NCBI RefSeq assembly: GCF_026210795.1
Contig: NC_089430.1
Span: 930,001-994,000, forward strand
Direction: 5' to 3'
DNA length: 64,000 nt
Origin: Rhizophagus irregularis
Taxonomy: Eukaryota > Glomeromycota > Glomeromycetes > Glomerales > Glomeraceae
The position numbers were made by a program, and so were the translations under genes. The notes beneath the pieces are model-generated. The model was not told the origin of the DNA and searched no databases. It saw nothing but the letters and a program-made list of their open reading frames with translations. This document shows, one piece after another, positions 33,754 through 45,873 of this stretch. Position 1 is the first letter of the stretch; each line of letters begins with the position of its first letter.

Positions 33754-35596
33754 AGGAATATGTTTTTTTTTCACCTGCAATATGTCACATCTTCCTTTTT
33801 TTTTGGTAATTTTTTATATTAATTATGTTAATCATTTTGATCATATGACTTTGTTAAGATTTCCCTTTTTTTAAAAAAATCCTGGTGTGAAACCTTATGC
33901 ACTTATTATGTACTATAAGAAACCTTATACTATATGTATTTTTAACTGCTCTGCAAGTTTTCTTAATATATCAAAAGAGATTTAAATTGTCATTTTGACT
34001 TTTATATGTAATATGTTATAGGAATCCCTATAAGAAATATGTATACGGAAAGGATACATTTTGTATATATTTTATGTACGTTTTTATAGATTCTGTATAC
34101 AAATTCTGTATATTTAATAAGCAATTCATTTTTGAACATTTTTTAAAAAAACTAATGTATACAGAAAAAATTAATCATGCGGAATGTATACGGAATTTTT
34201 AAACTTAAGATAATTTTACCCATCATAACACGAGATCACATGATTGTTTATTGTTTTGTTATGATACATTTTTTGTTTTTTATATAAACTCTTACTTTGA
34301 TAAGTTTGATCTTCCGATCTTCCTTTCTGTCTTTCCTTTCCTTTCTCTTTCTCTTATCTTATTTTTGTTATTTTTTCTAAATTTTTCTTCTTTCTTTGTC
34401 ACCCCCTTTTAAAAATAATTTTTTTTTTCGTACCTCACTTTAAAAAAAATTTTTTTTCGTCACTCTCCTTTGAAAAAAAATTTTTTTTTGTCACTTCCTT
34501 AAAAAAAATTTTTTTCTTTTATTCCCACTCTTCTTTTTTTTGAAAAAAAATTTCTTCTTTCTATTTCTATTTCCTCTTTATAAAAAAAATTTTTATTTTT
34601 CTAACTTTGACGTCCTCCTTTAAAAAAAAATTTTTTTTTAACTTTCCTAACTTCGTTATCCCTCTTTTTTAAAAAATATTTTTTTTGGTTTATTCTTTAT
34701 TTCCCTTTCTTCTTTATTTATATTTAATTTCATAGGCCAGCAGATTTTTTTTGTGAGAATATTCAGTTTCTTTTTTTTTTTTTTGTAGATCAGTTTGGAA
34801 GTCCTTTTCTTTTTGTAGGATGATTCAGGATTTTTTTTCTTTTTTTAAGTCAGTTCAAATTTTTTTGTTTTTTTGTATGTTGGGTTCAAATTCTTTTCTT
34901 TTTGTAGGTTGTTTCAGTTTTGTTGCTTTAGAGTCTTCTTTTTTTGTAGGTCAGTTTTGGATTTATTTTGTTGTTTTGGTTTCTTTTTCATCAGATACTT
35001 CATAATTCTTTTCATTTATGTAGGTCAGACATTCTGGAGTTCTCTTTTTTTTTTTGTAGGAATGCTGACCTTTGGTAACTTAGACGATTGCAGATACTAT
35101 ATGAAGGGGGGTTTTGTTTCCAATTAAGTTAGACGTTCTTATGTTTCTTTTTTTTGTTCTTTTAGGTTGTTTGATCCAAATGAACCTGGACTTATAGATA
35201 ATTTAGGTTGCAATAGGTGGTTTTAATAAAGAGGGAATTTTCATAATGTATTTGTACTTTGTTTATTTTTTATTTTTTATTTAATTTAATAAAGTGAAAT
35301 TAGATTTATGTAAATACAATTATAGTAAACTGTAATACAAATAGTAAATTCAGTGACCAAATCGTATAAATTTCGTGATAAAATCAGTGATCAAATCATG
35401 TAAATTCCATATAAATTCCGTGCAAATTCCGTATCCAAACCATATTTTTGGTGATACGGAATTGTGCATTTTTCCATATCCTATTATAATACGTTATTTC
35501 TAAGGAAAAAAAATCGTATAAAAACTTTATAAAAAACGTATCCAGTTTTTTTATAGGGAATGCGACATAACACAGGTGTGATAAAAAATAAAACCC
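33754..35596. mobile_element. 1.84-kb TIR element with clustered acceptor-like sites
   Basis: Imperfect inverted ends share TTTTTTCACACCTG-like and ATGTCACAT-like blocks. An exact 8-bp repeat ATTTTTAT flanks it (33746-33753 and 35597-35604), and the interrupted AT repeat closes when it is removed. It contains a CT-rich tract (34310-34700) and then, at 34730-35170, about eight T-tracts ending in GTAG, several followed by GTCAG. No transposase. Confidence 0.65.
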
Positions 35597-35604
35597 ATTT
35601 TTAT

Positions 35605-36540
35605 ATTTTTATTTTTTAATTTTTCTTAAAAAACTTTTTTTTCTTTTAACTTTTCTTAATAAATTTTTTTCAATTATACAAAATGATTATCAATTTTACT
35701 AATGGCTAGCATTTTCCAATATTTGTATTTAAACGATATATTAATGTTTTTAATAAAGAGAAAGCAATATATGATAAAACTTATATAATATTCTTTTAAA
35801 TAATTTTTTTATTTTTTTAATAAATTATAATAAACTTTTTTTATAAACTTTTTAATTTTTCTTAATGAACATTTTAATTTTTTTTTTTATCAAATTTTCA
35901 ATTACAATCAACCCTTGTTATAACAAACCCTAGATTCTAGACCTCAACTTCACTATAAGGCTATAGTGAAGATTTTAAGAGATTTAATTGGTTAATTTAT
36001 TATAACAAGGGAAATTTATTATAGTTGTCTGAAAAATTCACTATATCAAGGGTTGACTGTATACAAAATAATTATCAATTTTACTATTAGCTAGCATTTT
36101 CCAATATCTGTATTTAAACGATATATTAATGTTTTTAATGAAAAGAAAGCAATATATAATAAAACTTATATAATATTCTTTTTAAATAATTATTATATTT
36201 TTTTAATAAATTATAATAAACTTTTTTTATAAACTTTTTAATTTTTCTTAATAAACATTTTAATTTTTTTTAATAAGCTTTTTAATTTTTTTTAATTTTT
36301 TTTGTTAATTTTTTTATTAAATTTTCAATTATACAAAATAATTATTACTGATTTAATTAATAACTCAATATTTGTATTTAAGTGATATATTAAACATATT
36401 TTTAATGAAAAGAAAACAATATATAATAAACTTATTTAATATTCTTTTTAATAAAATTTTTTAATAAATATTCTTTTTAATAAATATTCTTTTCTTTTTA
36501 ATAAATTGTTTTAATAAATATTCTTTTTTTTATAAATTAA
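35605..36540. repeat. AT-rich internal repeats, right block
   Basis: Continuation of the repeat family of 32930-33745. From 36541 to 37475 the interior is simple AT-rich DNA with no feature beyond a chance 68-codon ORF at 36659. Confidence 0.7.
35905..36059. mobile_element. Tc1/mariner/pogo-type MITE (155 bp)
   Basis: Inverted ends CAATCAACCCTTG and CAGTCAACCCTTG with TA dinucleotides at 35903-35904 and 36060-36061. Sister repeats without the element (for example near 33607) show the filled site CAATTATACAAAAT. Confidence 0.82.
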
Positions 36541-38255
36541 AATTAATATAAATTTGAAAATCATAAAATAAGCATATCTTAATCTGTTTTATAAGTTTAT
36601 TTAAAGAAAAAAAATAGTTTTTAAATACTATTTTTAACTTTATATTTAAACAAAGATTTTGCTAATTATATCCAAAAATAGAAAAACAAAAAATAAAAAT
36701 TTAAATAAATTGAAAATGGCATTTAAAACCTCATTTTGTATTTTAAGTAAACTTATAGAGCAGATTAAAATAGTACATTTAATATATATGTTTAAGAGAT
36801 TGTATTATTTTATATATATGGTGAAAATTTTATTTAGAAAAAAATGTTTTTTTGAAATTATATAATTTACTTCTACTTTAGACATTCTTCAAAAAGGAAA
36901 GTGTAATGCATTATATATGTAATGAATAAATTTACTTATAATAAAATAATATAAAAAGGATATTAAAGGCAAATATTGGAAAGACTTATTGGAAAAAATA
37001 TAAAAAATTTATTAAAAAAAAATTTTATTAATTTGCATTTTAGGTAAAATTATCTAAAATAAAATTTAGCAGTTAAACAATTGTTAAAATTTAGCCTACA
37101 ACATTACTACTAGCTAATAATAAATAATAACAGATTAATTATTGAAAATAAAAAATAGAAAGTATAATGTCTGTAATAAATAGCTTTTTTAGTATTATTA
37201 CAAAATTTTTCTTATATAATTATAGCAAAAATTTATCTCCTTATACTTTAAATACTCTTCACATTTCCATTTTTATAAGTATTCTAAAAACAGAATTTTT
37301 TCAGTAATTAAAATCTATTTATTATGATCTTATTTATCATATGGTTCATAATGCTAGCCAAAAAATCATGAAAAAAAAATTTTGTAGTAATACTACTAAT
37401 AAATTAAATAAAAATTAAAGAATATAAAAGAATATTAAAAAGAATATTAAAAAAATTATCACACTATAATTAAGCTATAATGCTGGCCGGAATTAAGTGA
37501 TCTCCATATAAATTTCCTTTTTTGGAGTATTTGTGAAACCAAATTTCCAATTTTTTGCGAGAAGTAAATTTCCTTTTTTGGAAATTTGTGTAACGTTACA
37601 TTAATAATTTTCTTAAATCCGCCCAGGATTACTCCAATTTTTGGTAGAAATTAAATATTTCCTTTTTTGAAAATTTGATCACAAGTAACTGTAAAATTAA
37701 TAAAATCAATTATAATTCCGGCCAGAATTACAATCACATGATTTCGGAATTCGGGTAAATAGTTTAGCCACCAGATTTGTTAAAAAAATATTTTTAAACA
37801 AAATTTCCGTATAAGGAGATTATAATTCTGGCTGGCACTATAAATTAAATATTGTGCGACGTAGATCCCTTACATAAAAGGAAAATTTCCTTAAAAGGCG
37901 ATTTTCAAATTCAAAATTTCGAAATTTCGAAATTTCAAAAATCTTAAAAAAATTTCCTTTTATGGTAATTTTTTTTTGAAATTTCGAAATTTTGAAATTT
38001 TGAACTTTTAAAATCGCCTTATAAGGAAATTTTCCTTTTATAGGATAGATCTACGTTACACAAAACGTCCAAAAAAGGAAATTTGGTAATACAAACTTCC
38101 TTATTTGGACATTTGTGTAACGTTACATTGCCATAAAAGGAGATTTTCCTTATAAGGAGAATCTCCTTATAAGGAGATTTTAAAATTCAAAAATTCGAAA
38201 AATCAATTTTTCGAAATTTTGGCACTTTTCATCCAAACGGTACACCGTAAATTAC

Positions 38256-40358
38256 TTCTGCACGTAAAATATACTGCACTTGCTAGCAGTAATACTCTGA
38301 ACAAATTTCAGAGTGTCATGTGTCATTTTTAATGACGTAGTCAAATTCTCTTGTTAGATTCGTTACAGATTTTTATGACGTCTGGTATTCTCATTGTGAA
38401 TTGTTTCGTTAGACGTGATGACTAAGTAGAGTATAGAATTTCCTTGAAAGGCGCTAAAGCATAGTTAGAGAAAATATGTTGCTGGTTATAAATCATAGAC
38501 GATAGGCGATAAAGCAAATCATGAAAGTTAGCCTTAGCACGGAATGCCTGAAGAGTATTCTTTCAGAATGTACTTGTAACAGATGCGTTTCAGTTTATTC
38601 CCAATAAAAATCATATAGTTACGATCTGCAGTATCGTTCATGTGCGTAGTATTATCTGATAAAGTTATCACCTTCAGAACGTAATAAATTTGTTATCCAA
38701 GACTCTAAGTCAGTGAACTACGTAACTCTTTCAATCATTAAAGTCTCTTGTTATACAAAATGCATTTTTAATTTGGTTACCGCTTTTGCTATCAAAATCT
38801 ACTAAAAGAAATTAAGGGATATCATAGAGTAAATTGTCGTGACAATATGGCCAGTTTATAGTGACAAAAATGAAAAATAACCTACGTTGTTATCAAAAAT
38901 GTTACATTTTTTGTAATGCACCCTCACTTTGTATATGCAGGCTATGTCTACGAAGTAAATTTTCAGGTTCGTTTTGGTTAGAACTAATGAAGGTTACTAG
39001 CTATTTCATATGAATGATGTATTCTCTTCCAAATTTTTTTTCTTTACAAACTTATTATCACAGAGAGTTTCGTTTACTGCTCCAGATTATTTTCTCTACA
39101 AATATTATATCGTTCAGAATATAACCAGGGCTGTGATTCTGCGCAAAACGAAATAATAGGGGTCTAATTATTCTATCCAACCTTCGTATAAGTTTGGAGT
39201 TATACGAAAATGAGGAATATGGTTATTAAGGGTATCGAAAAGAGGTTAAGAGGAACTTCGCATACAAAGTGTAGAAAAAATAGAATCCTGCTAAAGAATA
39301 TAATATCACAGGCCTAGACTATTAACTGGGAATGAGAAGCTTATAACAGAAAGTCATGAAGACTAAAGTTCTGGCTTTCAATCAATCCCATTGAATTTAA
39401 ATATATGTTAACGTTCGTTCTGCGCTTTGTTTGTACTCCTTGTATTCATAAAATTCCACTCATCAAAACGAATTTTGAATTAAATAGCTTCTGTGTTCTA
39501 TTATTATACAGATTAGTTCGCTTGTTTTGATTACATCCATAGTAGACGTATTAGGAAGGCTTGAAACCTACAGGAGCATATTTCATTAATAAATGTCATT
39601 TTTGTTCATATTCACATAAAAATATATTGCAGAAGTACCTTATTCCTCTACACGTAACTCTTTATCTTTTGCTCGATTTATTAGTAATGTTCCGCTATGA
39701 ATCTTTCAAATCTACTTAATATAGTTTAGAGTAATCTTTTACACATATTTTCATTGTTAGAAACAAAACTCGTAACTCTGTTTTTTTAACTTTTTTTCAG
39801 TGCATGTTTTGAAACTGACTCCTTAATCAGAATAATCATCAATTAAAACTGCTGATCCATTATTTTATTGATAATTAGATATGCGCAGTATAAATCTAGA
39901 AGAGTTACACAAAGTTTAATAATTGAGGGCCCTTGTGCGATATATTACGGAAATAAGTTTTAGCTCTTGGTGTCTTACCCTTCTAGATCAAAAAATGTTT
40001 CCTTATGGTATCTAGCATTAATGTGTCTCGACCCTACCGATCATAGTCTGGGTGTAGAAAGACTTTTCTTACACAAAAATATCTCAAACACAAACGATGG
40101 TACTGTGTTGAACAAATCGTGTCCAAACTGTCCAATACATATTATGATGTAAATAATACGTAACAGAAATTTAGTAAAGGAAAAATTCATATGTTATATC
40201 TGATCATGTGACACCATGAATATTTGTTCAGAGTATCAGTCAGAGACTGCCCAAAGGGCACTTGATAACAAGGTCACATGGTGATCTAACATTTTCTCGT
40301 CTACTCTTCAGAGGAACGAAGCTCATCCCTTATTGATTCAAGATTTTTCACACACGGT
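38256..40358. other. gene-free background
   Basis: Unique-looking DNA of the same texture as 29322-31994; no supported gene, RNA or repeat array. The 61-codon ORF at 39967 has no recognisable motif. Confidence 0.6.
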
Positions 40359-40399
40359 TAACACAGGTCGAAGGGGCAATATTGTCCAAAATTCAAAAA

Positions 40400-41400
40400 A
40401 TGCAAATTCCACATTTTTCTGGAAAATGGTGGGAAATTGTGGAAAATGCTGCATTACGCTGAGCAATTTTTTGGAATAGCATTGTTACAACATTGTCCGA
40501 TTTAGCAAATTTTATGAAAATTTGGGAAAATGCTACATTATATCTCAAATGTAACATTTCGTAACATTTCATAACATTGTTATAACATTGTCATTAAAAT
40601 CAAATTTTGCTTTTTTTTTGTCAAATGTTCCAATTTTCTTGCAAATGGTGCATTTTTATGAAAATTCCACATTTTATTTCAAATGTAATAACATTTCATA
40701 AAATTGTTATAACATTGTCAATTAAAATTAAATTTTGCTTTTTTTTTGTCAAATGTTCCAATTTTCTTGCAAATGGTGCATTTTTATGAAAATGCCACAT
40801 TTTATCTTCAATGTGATATCATTGTAACAACATTTCATAAAATTGTTGTAACATTGTCAATTAAAATCAAATTTTGTCAAATATTCCGATTTTCTGGCAA
40901 ATGGTGCATTTTTTTTATGAAAATTCTATATTTTTTGTCAAATGTTGCATATTTTCAGCAAATTTTATGTTTTTTTGGTCAAATGTTTCATTTTCGTCAG
41001 AATGTTAAAATGTTACATTTTTTTTTGAAAAATGCTCAATAATATGGCATTACACTGGAAAATGTAGCATTTCACCAAATTACACTAAAAAGCATCACAA
41101 TTATCACATTTTTTGGAAAATTCCACATTACACTAAAAAATGTAGCAATATACTAGATTATGTAGCATTACACTAAAAAATACCGCAATTACACTAGACG
41201 ATGTAGCATTATACTAAAAAGTACCACAATTATCATATTTTTTAGAAAATTTCGCGTTATACTGGAAAATGTAACATTATGCTAGAAAATGCAAAATTGC
41301 ACTAAAAAACGCGGAATTGCACTAAAAAACACAAAAAAAATACTACAATTACACAGGATAACGTAGCATTACACTTAATTACATTAGATAATTTTTTATT
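40400..41400. repeat. N1 left subterminal repeats
   Basis: Four or so units of 140-150 bp homologous to 25390-26219, followed at 41040-41400 by shorter units around ACACTAAAAAATGTAGCA. Short plus-strand ORFs here are repeat artefacts. Confidence 0.85.
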
Positions 41401-41479
41401 TATTTGTAAAATTACAGACATTATTAAATTTATAATATTTATATTCTAACGTATTATTTAACATTAAATTCACATTGTT

Positions 41480-42200
41480 AATATTAACAATGTATCAACA
41501 CGATGTGTTGTTTAATTTATATATACGAAACCTTATTACTGAAGACTCCCTCTTTTTGTCACTATAAACAGGCGGAGGGAGCAGCAATGGCTCTCCCCCT
41601 ATAGGTACTTTATGGCCTCTACCTGTTTACAGAGAAGGGGCTTTTCGTAAAGTTATTAGATAGATATATATATATGTATATATATAAGTATATATATACA
41701 TCTATCAAAAATTATAATAAAAAAAAAAAATTATTTCGGGGAAAAAGCCCCTATTTATATAAATTTTATATCACGTGCATCACGTGATATTACTTAATAA
41801 TTACCGCAGCTTAGCTGCGATATAACGAAAAAAAAAATTAAGCTTTTTTTAGCAAAAGCTTAATTTTTTTCTCTTTTTTTTACGGCCTTAACCTTTACTT
41901 CCCTTCTTTCGCCATTTCACCTTCCCTGTTTCTCTCACCTTCCCCTTCCCCCTTTCCCTTTCGTTCTCCCCCTCCCTTTTCGTTCCATTTCCCTTTCCTT
42001 TTCGTTCTCCCCTCCCTTTTCGTTCCATTTCCCTTTCCCTTTCGTTCTTTTCGTTCCATTTCCTTTCCCCTTTCCTTTTTGTTTCCCCCTCCCTTTTTGT
42101 TTCATTTTCCCCTTTCCCCTTTTGTTCTTCCTCCCTTTTCGTCCTTTTCCCTTTCGTTTTCCCCTTTCCCTTTTCGTTCTTCTTTTTCCCTTCCCTTCCC
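41480..42200 (+). promoter_or_regulatory. palindrome-rich and CT-rich leader of the N1 array
   Basis: A run of perfect or near-perfect inverted repeats: ATATCACGTG paired with CACGTGATAT near 41770, CGCAGCTTAGCTGCG near 41806, AATTAAGC...GCTTAATT near 41836, and GGGGAAAAAGCCCC near 41738. An alternating TA stretch lies at 41665-41705. From 41875 the plus strand is CT-rich with repeated CCCTTTTCGTTCC. This looks like a promoter region with two CACGTG boxes; no protein is encoded. Confidence 0.5.
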
Positions 42201-42240
42201 CTTTTACTGTAAATTAGAAATATTGGAAATTTCCTTTCAG

Positions 42241-44440
42241 AAAAACAAAAGGGTAAGTTTCGAATTGTTCGATTCGAAACTTTAATATTTTTTTTATTTT
42301 TTAGGAAACGTTTCTAACGTTTCCTATATCTTCTTTATTTGGAATTACATGAGGTAAATTTTATTACACAAAAATTTACAAGAATTCATTGCAAGTTTTT
42401 AATTTTATTTTATTTTATCAAAGGCATTGGATAATATAGCAATAGCAGATAGAGATTTACAACAATGAGAATTAATTGATGCTCTTTTTTTTATAGGTCT
42501 TTTCGCCGTATTCAACTTGGAAAAATGAAACGGTAAGTTTCGAGGCGTTCGCCTCGAAACTTTTTTTAAAAAAATCTTTTATTAGGAAACATTACTAATG
42601 TTTCCAATAATTCTTTTTTTTTGTAGGTTTTTTTGGCGTACTCGACTTAGAAAACGAAATGGTAAGTTTCGAGGTGTTCGCCTCGAAACTTTTTTTCTAA
42701 ATTCTTTTTAGGAAACATACTGACGTTTCCTTTCTTTTTTTTTTATAGATTTTTCGGTGGTTTGACTTTGGGAAACGAGAAACCGAAAGGTAAGTTTCGA
42801 AGCATTTCGCTTCGAAACTTTTTTTTAAAAAAAAAATTTTTTAATTTTTTGTAAGGAAACGTTTCTAAGTTTCCTTTTCCTTTTTCTTTTTGTAGGAACG
42901 CCGGACGTTTGGATAATGTATTTCGAAACGAACGGTAAGTTTTGCAACGAATCGTTGTGAAACTTAATTAATTATTTTTTTTTTTTATTAAAAGAAACGA
43001 TTAACTAACGTTTCTTTCTTTTACTTTTGTAGGTTCCGGACGTTTGGATAATAAATTTTGAAACGAGCCGGTAAGTTTCGCAACATGTGTTGCGAAACTT
43101 TATTTTATTAATTTTTTTTTAAAGAAACGATACTAACATTTCTTTTTTTTTCCTTTTTTTAGATTCCGGACGTTTGGATGATGAATTTCGAAACGAACCG
43201 GTAAGTTTCGCAACATTGTGTTGCGAAACTTTATTTTATTAATTTTTTTTTTAAAGAAACGATACTAACGTTTCTTTTTTCCTTTTTTAGATTCCGGACG
43301 TTTGGATGATGAATTTCAAAATGAACTGGTAAGTTTCGCAACATTGTGTTGCGAAACTTTATTTTATTAATTTTTTTTTTTAAAGAAACGATACTAACGT
43401 TTCTTTTTTCCTTTTTTTAGATTCCGGACGTTTGGATGATGGAATTCGAAACGAACTGGTAAGTTTCGCAACATTGTGTTGCGAAACTTTATTTTTATTT
43501 ATTTTTTTTAAGAAACGTTAACTAATGTTTCTTTTCTTATTTTTGTAGGAACGCCGGACGAAATTTTTGGGCGAAAGGTAATATTTTCGTTTTTTTTGTT
43601 AATAATTTTTTTCTACGAAACGTTAACTAACGTTTCAGTTTTTTTTTATAGATCCATGGCTTCGCCTCCAGGACGAGATTTCGAAGGTAAATATTTACCT
43701 TCGAATCAATTTTGTTTTTTTTTTGTTTAACGAAACGTTAGTAAATGTTTACTAACGTTTCGTTTATCTTTATTTTTGTAGTTTATTTTCCGGTCGCCTT
43801 CTGTACGGAAGAATTTTGAAGGTAAATATAAGAACCTTCGAAGTTTATTTGTTTTATTTACAATGAAATGTTTACTAACTTTCGGTTTTCATTTTTTAGG
43901 TTCCAGGATGCCGTTTCAACATTTCAAAGGTATTAGAACTTCGAAATTATTGGATTTTTGTTATGTAACGAAACATTGTTTAAAGTTTCGTTTATTTATT
44001 TATTTTTTTTGTAGGTTAAAGGAACGGAAAAATGAAAGGGAAAGGTGAAGACGAAAGGGGAAAGAGAAAGGGGAAAGAGAAAGGGAAAACCGAAATGGAG
44101 TGGAACATTTCGAAGGTATACTTCGAAATGTTTGTTATACCTTCGAAATGTTTTTTTTTTTTAGGTTTGGACATACCGGAATTCAATATTTTGAAGGTAT
44201 ATTATACTTCGAAATATCTTTTATTTTGATTTTTTTCAACGAAACATATATTAACGTTTCGTTTTTTTTCTTTTTTTAGGTTCGGCGGTCCTTGTATGGA
44301 ATTTAACATTTCAAAGGTATATAACTTCGAAATGTTTTTTATTTTGATTTTTTTCAACGAAACGTATATTAATGTTTCGTTTTTTTTCTTTTTTAAGTTT
44401 TCACCAGCTTTTACTTCGGCACTGGACATTTGATACATGA
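42241..44440 (+). other. microexon array with structured introns (N1)
   Basis: Sixteen introns follow one another. Exons: 42241-42252, 42497-42532, 42627-42661, 42749-42789, 42896-42934, 43033-43070, 43163-43200, 43291-43328, 43421-43458, 43549-43577, 43652-43686, 43782-43821, 43900-43929, 44015-44115, 44165-44196, 44280-44316, 44397 onward. Apart from the first (244 nt), introns are 49-106 nt. Introns 1-9 start GTAAGT inside a hairpin (arms such as AAGTTTCGAGGC and GCCTCGAAACTT). Later donors (GGTAAAT, GGTATA) pair across the exon end, as TTTCGAAG with CTTCGAAA. A second hairpin has arms such as AAAGAAACG and CGTTTCTTT around ATACTAA, followed by a T-tract and TAG. Four exons of 38 nt are near-identical copies in a 130-bp unit. 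No frame stays open through them, so the RNA is probably noncoding or alternatively spliced. Confidence 0.75.
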
Positions 44441-44639
44441 ATGAATTAGAGGTGTGGATTATCCATAGATCATCGGATATCTGATGAATATAGATCAATA
44501 TAGATTCTCATCGTTAAATAATAATTGTGCATTTGTTAATAAATAATATTGTAATAAATTATGTAAAATTATTAAATCAGTGTTTTAAATTGTCACAGCG
44601 CTTATACTAAATTGTTTAAAATTATTACTAAATTTCACA

Positions 44640-45873
44640 CAATTGTCCAAAATTATTGCAAAATTTCACTAAATTGTCTCCGAAAATGTTGCATTTTATA
44701 CCGTTTACACTCAATTGTCCAAAATCGGTAAAACATTTTCACTCAATTGTCCGAAATTATCCTAAATTTCACTAAATTATTCAAAGATTTAACTAACATT
44801 TACCGAAAATATGCAAAATTCACCACAATTTTCCACAATTTGCATTACGTTTGCACAACATTGCTAAAAATTCGCCTAAATTTTCAACAATTTACATAAC
44901 ATTACTAAAAATACACTACAATTTACCACCATTTGCATTACGTTTGCATAAAATTACTAAAAATTCACTATAATTCACCACAATTTGCATTACGTTTACT
45001 AAAAATTTGACTAAATTTACCACAATTTGCATTATGTTTACATAAAATTACTAAAAATTTGACTAAATTTACTACAATTCGTATTACGTTTACATAAAAT
45101 TACTAAAAATTTGACTAAATTTACCACAATTCGTATTACGTTTACATAAAATTACTAAAAATTTGACTAAATTTACCACAATTCGTATTACGTTTATATA
45201 AAATTACTAAAAATTTGACTAAATTTACTACAATTTGCATTACGTTCACTGGTAAAAAAATGATTTATCCTACATATATCTTACACATATTGGGTACTCA
45301 AAATGTAGAAAATCATACACAAATAATACACATATCATACACATATCGGGTACTAATATATATATCATACATATATCAGGTACCTGATAGGTATACTATA
45401 TATATAAGTACCCGATATGTGTATGATATGTGTATTATTTGTGTATGATTTTCTACATTTTGAGTACCTGATATATGTAAGATATGTGTAGGATATGTGT
45501 AGGATAGACCATTTTTTTACCAGTGGTTTACATAAAATTACTAAAAATTTGCCTAAAATTCACCTCAATTTACATTACGTTTGCATAAAATTACTAAAAA
45601 TTTAACTAAATTCACCACAATTTGCACTTCGTTTGCATATCATTACTAAAAATTTGCCTAAAATTTCCCACAATTTAATGATAATTTACTGAAAAATTTC
45701 TCAACATTTGAATTAGGAATTCTGTAGGAATTCCGCCATTTTGACAAAATTTGCCAAATTGTAAGTCCTCCATTATCCCAAAATTGTAACACAATTTACC
45801 CCAATTTACTGGGATAATTCTCAATTTGCCAGAAAAATTCCAGGCAAATTTTGCGACAATGACATCTGTTTGA
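44640..45873. repeat. N1 right subterminal repeats
   Basis: About 15 copies of a 50-54 bp unit with ACCACAATTTGCATTACGTT and AAATTACTAAAAATTTGAC, the inverse of the E2 left arm. MITE D interrupts it. The outer 200 bp are single-copy terminal sequence matching 17405-17600 inverted. Confidence 0.88.
45247..45525 (+). mobile_element. MITE D, palindromic CACTG-type
   Basis: 279 bp, CACTGGTAAAAAAATG to the perfect inverse, flanked by GTT on both sides. Removing it restores a standard repeat unit (ATTACGTTTACATAAAATT). Nearly identical to copy A. Confidence 0.94.

Larger units (their letters stand above)
32001..38249. mobile_element. long-TIR element without transposase (6.25 kb)
   Basis: Inverted arms of about 700-775 bp (32001-32705 and 37476-38249) start TACGGTGTACCGTTTG. 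A 6-bp direct repeat AATTAC lies at 31995-32000 and 38250-38255. The arms hold many AAGGAAATTT palindromes. The interior is AT-rich repeats plus two inserted elements and has no transposase. Long arms recall Mutator-like elements, but a 6-bp duplication is short for those, so the class is open. Confidence 0.8.

Noticed and set aside
42079-42285. 68-codon Pro/Phe-rich ORF before the N1 array
   Set aside because: Produced by the CT-rich tract; crosses the first predicted acceptor and has no conservation.
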